IMG/VR virus record: IMGVR_UViG_3300025122_000035
Span: 1-43,847 of that record
DNA length: 43,847 nucleotides
Direction: 5' to 3' (one strand)
Origin: a virus
The translations under genes were made by a program, and so were the position numbers. Of the stretch, positions 29,645-38,375 are shown piece by piece. The notes under the pieces were generated by a model that did not search any database, had not been told where the DNA came from, and worked only from the letters and a program-made list of their open reading frames with translations. Every line of letters begins with the position of its first letter. The stretch's first letter is position 1.

Positions 29645-30609
29645 TCGAATCCCCCATCGACGATCATGGTCAGGAACTTGTCCCAGCATGCCCCGACGCA
29701 TTCCCGCTTAAATGCGCCAACAGACTTCGCGGCCCTCTTCCCGACACTGGCACGGATCTTCGTGTCGAACAGCATCTCGATACACTTGACCCAGTCGTCA
29801 GTTGTGCGGGCGATGAACCCGTTCAGCCCATGGGTGATAACCTCCCTGTACTGAGGCAAATCGCTGGCGATGCAGGACATCCCAAGCGCCATGTAGCCCA
29901 CGGCCTTGTGGTGACCCTTACACCTACAGAACTCGGTGTCAGGCAGCGGAGCGATGCCCGCGTTGACCTTCGATATGACATCGATCCAGGTATCGGCGTC
30001 CCACGTTACATGCGTCGACGGTACGCCATAGTCGACAATCCTCTGGCTGTTACATCTCCCGCTGGCGTCCGTGGGCGCCATCACAAACACGATCCCGACC
30101 CTGTCCCCGAAGACCCTGAACGCATCCAGCACCGGCTCCACGTACTGGAGATTGTCGTTCGACCCATGCCAACTGAACCACAGTCTGTCATCGTCGATCT
30201 CCGGCTCGACACGCGCCCCGTCGAAGAAGTCATCCTCAAGCGCCTCATGGATCATAGTCGTGTTCGGATTGATCCTCGCATACCGCTTCCGCATCCACCG
30301 GCTGTTGGTCACGACGAAGTCCGACTCGCGAATGATCTCAGCTTCGGACGGATTATAGAAAGGCCCAGGGATTGTATGGCAATCATTGACGTCAAATATC
30401 GTAGTCTTCCCCGCCAATCGATGTGCATCAACTTCTGCCGGACTCGTCGATCTCTGGAGAACAACAATATCAGCATCGGCCGCGTTGTCCGTACTCACAT
30501 CCCACCCCATAGACCTCAGACCATCGATGACGAACAACCCTCTCCTCCGGTGCGTCGCCTCCAATGGATCATTACCGTACAACTTCCAAAAAACTCGGCA
30601 CTTCCCCAT
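29641..30609 (-). CDS. GT-B glycosyltransferase
   Basis: 322 residues from the ATG at 30609 (GGAGGG just upstream; a second ATG at 30621 has no clear site). Features are TIFDVNDCHTIPG and VVTNSRWMRKRY in the N-domain, FSWHGSNDNLQYVEPVLDAF opening the donor domain, and HHKAVGYMALGMSCIASDLP, which corresponds to the usual K.lEYMA.G.PVVAS segment with the Glu replaced by Gly. REVITHGLNGFIA closes the pattern. It sits between head genes and a radical SAM gene; acceptor unknown, perhaps virion proteins. Confidence 0.78.
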   Translation of the reverse strand: MGKCRVFWKLYGNDPLEATHRRRGLFVIDGLRSMGWDVSTDNAADADIVVLQRSTSPAEVDAHRLAGKTTIFDVNDCHTIPGPFYNPSEAEIIRESDFVVTNSRWMRKRYARINPNTTMIHEALEDDFFDGARVEPEIDDDRLWFSWHGSNDNLQYVEPVLDAFRVFGDRVGIVFVMAPTDASGRCNSQRIVDYGVPSTHVTWDADTWIDVISKVNAGIAPLPDTEFCRCKGHHKAVGYMALGMSCIASDLPQYREVITHGLNGFIARTTDDWVKCIEMLFDTKIRASVGKRAAKSVGAFKRECVGACWDKFLTMIVDGGFD

Positions 30610-30645
30610 CAGACCCTCCATTGACGACAGATATTTTTTAGCATC

Positions 30646-31887
30646 CTATCCATTGATGGTGTTGGCCTCCGCTACAGCGTTTCCCCATTCATCTTCGGAC
30701 ACGTCCGCAAGCCCCATGTCTGCTGACTGGTGCATGAACGACCCCCAGCCGTCCGGCTCGTCCATGTCGCACATGTCCCAGAGCGCCGTTCCAGGATAGG
30801 GAGTCGCGATACTGATGTGCGGCTTTGCCCCCAGATCTTTCATCAGCTTCGCGATCCTGATTGTAGCAAACAACTCATCAGACGTTTCCCCCGGCCACCC
30901 GATCATGAAGTAGAGCACAACGCCTACATCGCGAGCCAGAGCAGCATCCATTACAGCCTTGACTTTCTTCGGTGTCACCTGCTTGCCGGACAACTCCCGC
31001 CAGCGGTCGGTGGCGCTCTCAACGCCGATGTTGATCTGCTTACACCCCGCACGATGTAACGCGTCGAGCATCTCTTCGTCAACGTCCTTGAGCGCCATGT
31101 CGCAAACCCAGTTGTAGTCCACCTTCTCCAATTCGGCACAGACTGCGAGTCCGTGCGCCTTGACCACACCAAACGAGTCGTCGATGATCCGACCATCCGT
31201 CGCTCCGAGAGATTCTACTTCTTCACGCACCATCCCCGGATCTCGCATGCGGACCTTCCGCCCGAACACATCAGGCGCCGAGCAAAACGCGCAGTGGTAC
31301 GGACACCCGCGCTGAGTCTGGACCATGCCCCGGAGAAACGACGAGTACCGGCCACCCCCGATCACGCAATCCCTGTCGGCAATCGGAATGTCTGCTCCGT
31401 CCTCGATGCGGAACTGCCCACCAGGGCAGTTGCTGTCATCAAACACATGGACTGCATCTGGATGATCCCCCTCGCCGATCACCACCGCGTCGAAAACCAT
31501 GCGCTCATCATCAGGCATCAAAGATGGATGGATGCCGCCAGCAACAGATCTTATACCCCTGCGCCTGCACTCCAATCCCATCAGCCGCGCCTGGGTTGAG
31601 TCAACGGTTCCGTATCCTACGCCGACCACGTCCGGTTGCACCGCGTCAAGCGCTTCAGCAAACGCTCGCACCGGCTGCTCCGAATCCGACATCGACGCCT
31701 GCCCCAGAAGGTGAGATCCTCCTGTCGGCATCGGCTCTGGATTGCTCACGTCATCATGCCAGATCTGCACTTCGTGACCGGCGCGCTTCAACGTCGACGC
31801 CACGCCCATCAACCCGAGAGGGTACGTCAGGTAGACATCGGACTGCAGCAATCGAGCGAACGCAGGTTTGGCGAGGAGAATGTTCAA
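30646..31887 (-). CDS. B12-binding-type radical SAM enzyme
   Basis: 413 residues from TTG at 31887, overlapping the preceding stop (TTGA). The N-terminal ~140 residues follow the cobalamin-binding-domain layout (YPLGLMGVASTLKRAGHEV..., VAGGIHPSLMPDD, VIGEGD). The radical SAM motif is RGCPYHCAFCSAP with Cys195, Cys199 and Cys202 (CxxxCxxC). INIGVESATD and YFMIGWPGETSDE are standard later strands. Members methylate unactivated carbons or rearrange substrates with adenosyl radicals. Located between two glycosyltransferases, it may modify a sugar, which is inference. Confidence 0.85.
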   Translation of the reverse strand: MNILLAKPAFARLLQSDVYLTYPLGLMGVASTLKRAGHEVQIWHDDVSNPEPMPTGGSHLLGQASMSDSEQPVRAFAEALDAVQPDVVGVGYGTVDSTQARLMGLECRRRGIRSVAGGIHPSLMPDDERMVFDAVVIGEGDHPDAVHVFDDSNCPGGQFRIEDGADIPIADRDCVIGGGRYSSFLRGMVQTQRGCPYHCAFCSAPDVFGRKVRMRDPGMVREEVESLGATDGRIIDDSFGVVKAHGLAVCAELEKVDYNWVCDMALKDVDEEMLDALHRAGCKQINIGVESATDRWRELSGKQVTPKKVKAVMDAALARDVGVVLYFMIGWPGETSDELFATIRIAKLMKDLGAKPHISIATPYPGTALWDMCDMDEPDGWGSFMHQSADMGLADVSEDEWGNAVAEANTING

Positions 31888-33251
31888 TGAGGTTCCCTCA
31901 GTCCCAGAAGTAGTAACTCAAACGCGCTCGCAGTGACGTGCCACGGCCTGTCCGCTGCCGTCCCCAAGCACCTTCGCTTCATCTCGACCAACTCAGACTC
32001 GTTATGTAGCATCGCGATCATCCTGTCAGCAACCAGCGTCGGCAACACTCCCTGACAGTTGGAAGGGCTGAATATCACCGCGTTGCGCCCATCCTCTGCG
32101 TAATCCCTAGTCCCTATGGACGGGATAACAGGAATGCACCCACACGCCATTGCCTCAAGCGGCGGCAGTGGAGACCCCTCGAACAAGCTGGCGCACAGGT
32201 AGAAGTCGGAGTTGCTGTACAACTCAGCCATCCGGGCCACGGACGGGAGCACCTCGTAATCGTCTACTAGAGCCTGCTTCATTGCGATGTCTTCAGGATG
32301 CTCGAACGGAGAGAAACCACACCCGACAACCCGCAGGGTCGGATCGCGCCGCTTGAGCGCGTCGATGATCTGCATCACCACGTCAGTCCCCTTCCACCAG
32401 ACACTCCGATGGATGAAGAAGACCGAGTTCCGCTTGTCGATGTTACCGCACCGAGGAGAGAAATCCAGCGGGTCAACCCCGTTTCCAGGAAGCGAGCCGA
32501 GAACCTGCATCCCGTAGTACGCCCGGCACTTCTCCGCAAGCTCTTCGCATATCGGGATGTAGTTCACCTGCGGCATGCCGAATGCGCTGGCAGCCCTGTT
32601 GGCCTCTTCCGGACTCCACGTCGGCCAAGCTGGCTCGTCGCCCTGGACAAGCCCGATCTTCACAGCATCCGTCTCCATCCGAGCGACCTCGTAGATCGTC
32701 GGCCAAAACGTCCCGACGACGAAGTCCGTCTCGACATACCCAGACACGACGTCTATTGGGATGCTCTGCAGATCGTCACTACCGATCGACGAGTTGGATG
32801 GGAAGATCTTCACGTCATGCCCGCGCATTGCCAGGTGGTGACATAGACGGCCGATCACCCGCGCGCCGCCGTGCAACTCGCGCAGGTCGCTCATGCGAAA
32901 TAGAACGCTGAACGGCTCTTCGGCATGGGGGACCGGGTCAAACTCGTCAGTCCTATTCCTGAACGACGCCCTGTCCATCGCTTCGATGCCTGGAGGCATC
33001 GGAGCGTCAGACCAGAACGCGCGCAGAAACTCCGTGATGAACTCGCCACCAGCCTTCTCGCCCACGCCGGTCGGGTCCACAAACGCCGGAAGGGCCAACA
33101 GGCTATCGGCCACATCGTTCGGTACACTCTTTGACTCCCCAGGCATGAACTTGTACGACCCGTAGTGCTGCTCGCGCTTAGACGCGTTCATCACCGGCCT
33201 GGAGCCTGGGGTCTTGGTGATTATGCTGCCTCGACGACCTCGCTTCGCCAT
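31884..33251 (-). CDS. GT4 glycosyltransferase with N-terminal phage-type extension
   Basis: 455 residues from the ATG at 33251 (AGGAGAG upstream). Residues ~115-455 are a GT-B enzyme: ELHGGARVIGRLCHHLAMRG, FFIHRSVWWKGTDVVMQIID, and LFEGSPLPPLEAMACGCIPV with E-x7-E. The first ~80 residues, including SYKFMPGESKSVPNDVADSL and FITEFLRAF, look like a small phage neck or structural domain and not part of the enzyme. This fusion could tether the transferase to a virion component. The frame is open to 33320 but those codons lack a ribosome site. Confidence 0.8.
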   Translation of the reverse strand: MAKRGRRGSIITKTPGSRPVMNASKREQHYGSYKFMPGESKSVPNDVADSLLALPAFVDPTGVGEKAGGEFITEFLRAFWSDAPMPPGIEAMDRASFRNRTDEFDPVPHAEEPFSVLFRMSDLRELHGGARVIGRLCHHLAMRGHDVKIFPSNSSIGSDDLQSIPIDVVSGYVETDFVVGTFWPTIYEVARMETDAVKIGLVQGDEPAWPTWSPEEANRAASAFGMPQVNYIPICEELAEKCRAYYGMQVLGSLPGNGVDPLDFSPRCGNIDKRNSVFFIHRSVWWKGTDVVMQIIDALKRRDPTLRVVGCGFSPFEHPEDIAMKQALVDDYEVLPSVARMAELYSNSDFYLCASLFEGSPLPPLEAMACGCIPVIPSIGTRDYAEDGRNAVIFSPSNCQGVLPTLVADRMIAMLHNESELVEMKRRCLGTAADRPWHVTASAFELLLLGLREPH

Positions 33252-33261
33252 GGCATCTCTC

Positions 33262-34038
33262 CTATCCGTAAGCGATCCCTTGTCTCTCCCATGTGAGATC
33301 CACGATGGGGTGATCCGCATAGTAGTACCCAGACCTTCTCGTCACTCTGATCCAGAATCCGGTCGGCGTGTCCTCTTCCGGCGCCCCTGCGTTCTCTGAA
33401 TCGCTGGCGTCATCCAGGAAGCCCTTGTAGAGATGCTCCACGTACCAGTACGTGTTGTCGTGGATGTTGAGCTTCAGCTTGCCTGGAATCACGAACGTGC
33501 CAAGCGCGCTGTGATCGACGAAGTACGTCGCATCGTCACCGGATACGGAGATGTCCTCTACCGTATCAGTGAGCGTTGTAAGGATCGGTCGAAGGACGCG
33601 CGCATTAATCGTGAGAGTGAGGATGTCAGAGCCGTCTGAAGTGTAGGTGGCATAGAGGAAATAGGACTTGTCATCGGGAGGGGTTGCATCGAGATCGACA
33701 TGCCAAGTCGAATCCTGACAGAAGTAGATGTACCCTGGTCCTGCATTGGCCAGACATGCGACCGAGGCCCCCGCGTAATCGATGGCATAACCGATAAGGG
33801 CCTGACCGGCTGGCACTGTGAGAGATAGGCCGCTGCCAGGGACACTTGCCTCCATGTCAGCGATGATGCCGGATGACATGAGGTCATAGAACGTATCCTC
33901 CAATCTATCCTCGACCCCTTGGTCGTTGGTCTCCATGAGATCAAAGTTGGCGTTCATTTTCGTCTGCGTCGACTCTTCGTTGTCTAGGTCAAAGTCGGCC
34001 GCTGCGTCGATGTCCTTGTGATAATCCAGAGGTGACAT
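33262..34038 (-). CDS. Structural protein, probable tail/baseplate or fibre component
   Basis: 258 residues. Acidic N-terminus (MSPLDYHKDIDAAADFDLDN) with a helix, then strand-rich sequence with Gly/Ser/Thr turns (GSGLSLTVPAGQALIGYAID) and aromatic strands at the end. Such composition is common in phage tail appendage proteins. No exact family recognised. It follows an ORF of unknown function and precedes the glycosyltransferase gene. Confidence 0.62.
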   Translation of the reverse strand: MSPLDYHKDIDAAADFDLDNEESTQTKMNANFDLMETNDQGVEDRLEDTFYDLMSSGIIADMEASVPGSGLSLTVPAGQALIGYAIDYAGASVACLANAGPGYIYFCQDSTWHVDLDATPPDDKSYFLYATYTSDGSDILTLTINARVLRPILTTLTDTVEDISVSGDDATYFVDHSALGTFVIPGKLKLNIHDNTYWYVEHLYKGFLDDASDSENAGAPEEDTPTGFWIRVTRRSGYYYADHPIVDLTWERQGIAYG

Positions 34039-34051
34039 GATCCCCGTCTCC

Positions 34052-34324
34052 TTAGTCGATGGTGATGTTGAACACTATGCTGTCAGCCGCCATCCGCTTC
34101 GTCACCCACCTCTTGACAGGCGCCCTCCACCGAGCAAACTCGTCGAGTTTCTGGGCCACCATGAGGCCATGCTTGCGATCCAGGCCAGGGCGTTGGGTCA
34201 TCGTGGCTTTCCTCAGCACCTTGGTATGCCACATGAGAAGCCTTCTCCACCACGCGCTCATATCATACACCGGCTGCTGCATCGTGCAATACGACTCGTA
34301 GAACATGTACGGGTTGCTCAGCAT
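34052..34324 (-). CDS. Hypothetical protein
   Basis: 90 residues, rich in aromatic and basic residues (AWWRRLLMWHTKVLRKATM; FARWRAPVKRWVTKRMAAD). No motif or family is recognised. It is tightly placed between a nuclease gene and a structural gene on the same strand. Confidence 0.55.
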   Translation of the reverse strand: MLSNPYMFYESYCTMQQPVYDMSAWWRRLLMWHTKVLRKATMTQRPGLDRKHGLMVAQKLDEFARWRAPVKRWVTKRMAADSIVFNITID

Positions 34325-34342
34325 GACCCCTCCGTCGATCGA

Positions 34343-34660
34343 TTACTCGTCCTCGGTGTACACAGTCCACTCGCCTGGCTTGCCAGGTCCTCGCCTGCGA
34401 AGATGCCAAAGCTCTCGCTTCGTGTGGGCCGGTGCGCCAACAGTGTTGAGTTCGACGAACGCTGCCGCTCGCGCCTTCGGGCCGTAGCTGGTCTTCCCAC
34501 TCTTGACCTGCACCAGCCTGAAACCACCGGTCTCGCTCGTAGCGATGATGTCCGCTGGCGATTTCGACCCTGCCATACGAAACGGGAACCAGCCTTCATC
34601 CTCCAGCATCCGCATCACGGTGTACTCCGCACTACGCCCTCGCTGGTAGTTCGTTGCCAT
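34343..34660 (-). CDS. Hjc-like Holliday-junction resolvase / PD-(D/E)XK nuclease
   Basis: 105 residues. NYQRGRSAEYTVMRMLEDEG (Glu12), MAGSKSPADIIA (Asp37) and RLVQVKSGKT (Gln51-Val-Lys53) follow archaeal-type Hjc spacing, with Gln in place of the usual Glu of ExK, a variation tolerated in some members. It would cleave four-way junctions before packaging. The ATG at 34660 has GGAGG seven bases upstream and overlaps the preceding stop (TGATG). Confidence 0.75.
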   Translation of the reverse strand: MATNYQRGRSAEYTVMRMLEDEGWFPFRMAGSKSPADIIATSETGGFRLVQVKSGKTSYGPKARAAAFVELNTVGAPAHTKRELWHLRRRGPGKPGEWTVYTEDE

Positions 34661-34821
34661 CACGCAGCCTCCGACTTGCCTACGCTATTCACCACATACG
34701 ACACTGCAGCTTGCGTCACCCCGTACCTACCAGCAACAACCCTCTGTAACTCCCCGGCGCGACACGCAGCGACAATCTCCACCACGTCGCCTTGAGACAG
34801 CTTCCCATGGAACCTGGTCAA
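34660..34821 (-). CDS. 53-residue helix-turn-helix mini-protein
   Basis: From TTG at 34821 the sequence is TRFHGKLSQGDVVEIVAACR, then AGELQRVVAGRYGVTQAAVS and YVVNSVGKSEAA. LS..DV..I...CRAGE.QR.VA.RYGV.QAAVS is the common phage HTH pattern. It overlaps the resolvase start by one base, which supports translation. GGAAGG precedes TTG at rather short spacing. A small regulator or DNA-binding protein. Confidence 0.6.
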   Translation of the reverse strand: MTRFHGKLSQGDVVEIVAACRAGELQRVVAGRYGVTQAAVSYVVNSVGKSEAA

Positions 34822-34839
34822 GGGCCTTCCGCCAACTCC

Positions 34840-36075
34840 CTAACTCGCCGCGTGGCCCTCGACCTGGCCGACTTCGCTTGCACACCCTGGCCCTTCTGCG
34901 AGTCCTTGTTCTGACGTCTCATCTGCCTCTTCGCCCTGTGCGTCGCAGTTTTTTTCGGTGGCGTCCGCATCATCAAGCATCTCTCCTATGAAATCATAGA
35001 TGGTAAGCTGTCTGCTCGCCGGATCGGCGGCCGACTCACCGGCCCACTCGATCGCGGTCTCGCAGTACCCCTTGTCCAACTCGATACCGATGCACTGATT
35101 CCCGTACTCCTGGGCCGCCTGGATAGTGGCGCCAGTCCCCATGAACGGATCACACACAACGCTTCCTCGGTCGGAGTAGGCCCTCATCACAAGAAGAGGA
35201 AGGCCAGGAGGGAACGACGCCTTGTGCGTCCTCTCGGTGCGCTGAACTGACGGGACCTCCCACACAGACCTGACGGAGACATCGTAGTCGTAGCACTTCT
35301 TCTTCGCGCCAGGCTTAAACCACGCCCACACGTTCTCATGCTCCCCTGCTGGCCATGGCCCACTCCGGCTGTACGCAGCGGTCCCAACCCTGTTGAACAC
35401 CTTCTTCCACACGCGCCGAGCCTGTAGCTCCCATCCGGCATCGCTGAACGCATCTGCCAACACGGTCTCAGTGGTCACCTTGTGCGCAGTACTCGGACCG
35501 AAGTTCACCACCGCATACCCACCAGGCTTACACGTGAACCACATGGCGGATGCGGCATCCCTGAGAAGATCCACCCACTCCCCGAACTTCACGCCCTTCT
35601 CGTAGTCCATGCCTACTTGGTACGGAGGCGACGTCACGAACAGATCGACAGACTCAGTCTGCATCTGCCTCATGACAGCGCGGCAGTCGGCGTTGTAGAC
35701 CGTGCGACCATCTGAGTCGTGCATCGGATGTATGAACGGGATCGTGCCGTAGAACCTGTGCCGAACAAGCTCGGCCGCCCCATCGGTCGCCGGGATCGGG
35801 GCGCGATCACCGGAGTCTATGGAGACCTTGCGCTCAAGCGCGTCCTTGCAGTGCCAACAACTGACCATGCTCTTTGGCTTGTTCCTCCAGTTGAGCGCTG
35901 ACACCCTGCGCGAGATGACCCCCTCAAACACCTCGCCCCTCAGCCAGCCTCTGTTACATAGAGACACAACCAACCCGCTGCCCCTGCCACCTCGATGTGT
36001 CGAATGCGCGAAATGCGTCTCGCCATGATCGTCGAGCACGTGAACGTCTTCACCCTTCGCTATGTCAAACCTCAT
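34840..36075 (-). CDS. Beta-class N4-cytosine/N6-adenine DNA methyltransferase
   Basis: 411 residues from the ATG at 36075 (GGGGAG upstream; the longer frame to 36099 overlaps the structural gene more). Motif IV FVTSPPYQVGMDY is at about residues 147-158 and motif I CDPFMGTGATIQAA at about 308-321; this IV-before-I order is normal for the class. TSPPY points to cytosine-N4 or adenine-N6 methylation. An ~100-residue N-terminal region with Cys residues (VSLCNRGW, VSCWHCKD) is extra, and an acidic tail ends the protein. It may protect phage DNA from host restriction. No cognate endonuclease is adjacent. Confidence 0.88.
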   Translation of the reverse strand: MRFDIAKGEDVHVLDDHGETHFAHSTHRGGRGSGLVVSLCNRGWLRGEVFEGVISRRVSALNWRNKPKSMVSCWHCKDALERKVSIDSGDRAPIPATDGAAELVRHRFYGTIPFIHPMHDSDGRTVYNADCRAVMRQMQTESVDLFVTSPPYQVGMDYEKGVKFGEWVDLLRDAASAMWFTCKPGGYAVVNFGPSTAHKVTTETVLADAFSDAGWELQARRVWKKVFNRVGTAAYSRSGPWPAGEHENVWAWFKPGAKKKCYDYDVSVRSVWEVPSVQRTERTHKASFPPGLPLLVMRAYSDRGSVVCDPFMGTGATIQAAQEYGNQCIGIELDKGYCETAIEWAGESAADPASRQLTIYDFIGEMLDDADATEKNCDAQGEEADETSEQGLAEGPGCASEVGQVEGHAAS

Positions 36076-38275
36076 TCCAGGTGGCTCCCCTGTCTTCACT
36101 CTTCCAGCAGCGCAGCGTCCCGGCGTCTACCAAGTAGACGAAGATGTCTTTACCGTTGAAGTACCCGCATGGCTTATTCAACTCGACGCTCGCCTCTACA
36201 ACCACAGGCCTGTAGAACGACAGAAAGTGGTCATGGCTGGACGCAAATCTCAACACCCCCGATTCAACGTAAATCACGTGCTGAGTCGATTTGTCGGGCG
36301 ACGGAAACACGAACGCCTCGTCCGCATCAATTACTGTAGCCATCTCGGTGAAGTTCCTTCCCCAGTCCGTAGATCTCAGCCTAACCATCGCCCCGTCTCG
36401 AACCAGATAGAATAAGACTCGTCCGTTAGTGTCGGTGTAGCCCGAGAAGCTACTGTCGTCGGACGTCGTGTCCGACTTAGGGAGGGCATAGTGCGCTTGA
36501 GAAACACCAGTCTCAAACCAGTTGTCTGGTGGCGCGTTGTAGATGTGCTTCGCTCCGTCGTCTGAGTAGAAGACATACACGAAGCCTGGGATCTGATGAA
36601 AGCAGCACGTGTCAACACCAACCGCCGCAGACACTTCGGTGATGTACTCGCGCGTATACGAGTATCCAGCCGACCCGATGCGCTCGACCGAGTCTATCGT
36701 GGGGCCGATACCGTAGCGCCAACGCCTGCCAACTGCCCCTTGATAATCGTAGAACTCGGGAAGACTCGCTGAAGTCCAATGCCCAAACGCATCCGAATTC
36801 AAGGACTCTACCTCTTCCCATACCGACCCCGCGACTGGGCTCTTGCGCCATAGCTTCGAGAATCCTGCCTGGTTGCGCGAGAGGGACGCTCCACTCAGCA
36901 GGTTGCCGTGCGCGCGCCCCTCCACGATCTTGTCGGGCAACATGCGGTACTTGACGCCGGGCACCATGTTCCAGGTTCCGCAGCGTATCGCGCAGTTGGC
37001 CGTTGTCGTGATAGCCTGCTCCAACGGATTGCCGTCCGGCGCGTCGGCGTTGGGGTAGCAGATGTCGAAACCCCAGCAGGGTGATAACACGTTGGGCGGC
37101 GTCTCGCCATCGCGCACTGCCACATAGTAACCCACGTCGTAACGACTCGCAGTGAAGACCTCGGACACGCGCTGCAAAATACTCGCATAGGAGTCCAGAG
37201 TGTACGCTGTTGTGAGATCCAGCCCAGAGCCCGCTCCAGTCACCCTATCGAAGAACTGCGCTGTCTTCTCGGAGATGTTGTTGCTGCCCGCGTTGGCCTC
37301 CACCGACCCGTACAAGCCTTCGTAAGCTGCATCCAAATGCGCGGACGCTCCACCTTCATGATACTCATACCCCTCGAACGTCTTCAGCACGGTCTGCGCT
37401 GTAACAGACGACTGAACAAGCAGCGGCTCGCCGATCATCCATGCCCCATTGTCGAACCCCGACAGCGCCATGCTAACCACGCGCTCATACAATGGATACG
37501 GATCTGGAGAGAGCAGCATGACAGAGACCGTCTGCGCGCCCGCCACGACAGGAACGCTGAACGTGGCCGTCCGCTCCGCGTGAGAGTAGCTAAACGTCGT
37601 GGTCCGGGTCGAGTCACTCAGATGGTTGTCGGCAATCGAACCGTACTCGCGCCATACCAACGTAAGCGTCAACGTGTCCGTACCCGGAGCAGTAATGGGT
37701 ATGTCGACTTGCTCCCACCCAAGCCAGCAATAGGCCCCCTCGTTGAATGGCTCGGCAGGGTAGTAGTGATTTGCCTTCCGCGTCGTGTAGATCAGAGGCG
37801 GACCTTCCGGTGCCGTCTCAAGCGCCACCTTGTCCAACCGCCCCTCATAGTCTGACGGGATCGTCAACGTCAACGCTCCTGCGCCCGTGACAACAAAATT
37901 GCCGGACGCATCCGCCGTAGGTACGCCGCCCGACCCGATCCAGTCGTCGTGAGCCAACGCGTCGGCCGGACCGTAAATCCCCACGTTGTTCCTGCGCGCG
38001 ATCGACACGCCCGGCCAATCCGTGTCCGCATAACATGACGGCGAGTAGATAGGCGGCACCTGAAGCTCGATGGTCAAGTCGTCATCCCGCAAGCCCAGTT
38101 CACGCGCTGACGTCTGAGTGATCGAGAATGACCGAGATGCACCCGACAAGAGGTCGTATGAATCATCGGGATCTCGATAGTCGAGCCCCGTGACAAGGCC
38201 CGCTACCTGGGTCCACACGCCCAGATCCCGCAATTCTTGAACCTGAGGGTACACAACATCTCCTGGATTAGCCAT
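36065..38275 (-). CDS. Large tail/adhesin protein with C-terminal Asp-box repeats
   Basis: 736 residues from the ATG at 38275 (GGTGG upstream; a Met three codons earlier at 38284 is possible). The N-terminal two thirds are strand-rich with Tyr/Trp/Thr content typical of tail appendages. Near the C-terminus STDWGRNF and SEDRGATW match the sialidase BNR/Asp-box pattern SxDxGxxW, suggesting a beta-propeller-like glycan-binding or processing end. A WNEV end closes the chain abruptly after the last Asp box. It probably contacts host surface glycans. Confidence 0.68.
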   Translation of the reverse strand: MANPGDVVYPQVQELRDLGVWTQVAGLVTGLDYRDPDDSYDLLSGASRSFSITQTSARELGLRDDDLTIELQVPPIYSPSCYADTDWPGVSIARRNNVGIYGPADALAHDDWIGSGGVPTADASGNFVVTGAGALTLTIPSDYEGRLDKVALETAPEGPPLIYTTRKANHYYPAEPFNEGAYCWLGWEQVDIPITAPGTDTLTLTLVWREYGSIADNHLSDSTRTTTFSYSHAERTATFSVPVVAGAQTVSVMLLSPDPYPLYERVVSMALSGFDNGAWMIGEPLLVQSSVTAQTVLKTFEGYEYHEGGASAHLDAAYEGLYGSVEANAGSNNISEKTAQFFDRVTGAGSGLDLTTAYTLDSYASILQRVSEVFTASRYDVGYYVAVRDGETPPNVLSPCWGFDICYPNADAPDGNPLEQAITTTANCAIRCGTWNMVPGVKYRMLPDKIVEGRAHGNLLSGASLSRNQAGFSKLWRKSPVAGSVWEEVESLNSDAFGHWTSASLPEFYDYQGAVGRRWRYGIGPTIDSVERIGSAGYSYTREYITEVSAAVGVDTCCFHQIPGFVYVFYSDDGAKHIYNAPPDNWFETGVSQAHYALPKSDTTSDDSSFSGYTDTNGRVLFYLVRDGAMVRLRSTDWGRNFTEMATVIDADEAFVFPSPDKSTQHVIYVESGVLRFASSHDHFLSFYRPVVVEASVELNKPCGYFNGKDIFVYLVDAGTLRCWKSEDRGATWNEV

Positions 38276-38375
38276 TGGATACATCCACCAAACCCGCTAT
38301 ATCGCCGCACTGCTGCTGCGTCAAACCCTGCCGCAAGTAATGATCATCCAACCACTCCTTGGTTATCGAGATCAT
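38268..38375 (-). CDS. 35-residue truncated helix-turn-helix mini-protein
   Basis: MISITKEWLDDHYLRQGLTQ is followed by QQCGDIAGLVDVSNG and a stop. The pattern W...Y...GLT..Q...I.GLV.VS is a phage HTH that normally continues with a second recognition helix. The ATG overlaps the preceding stop (ATGA) and GGAG lies upstream. It may be a decayed copy of a longer DNA-binding protein. Confidence 0.4.
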   Translation of the reverse strand: MISITKEWLDDHYLRQGLTQQQCGDIAGLVDVSNG

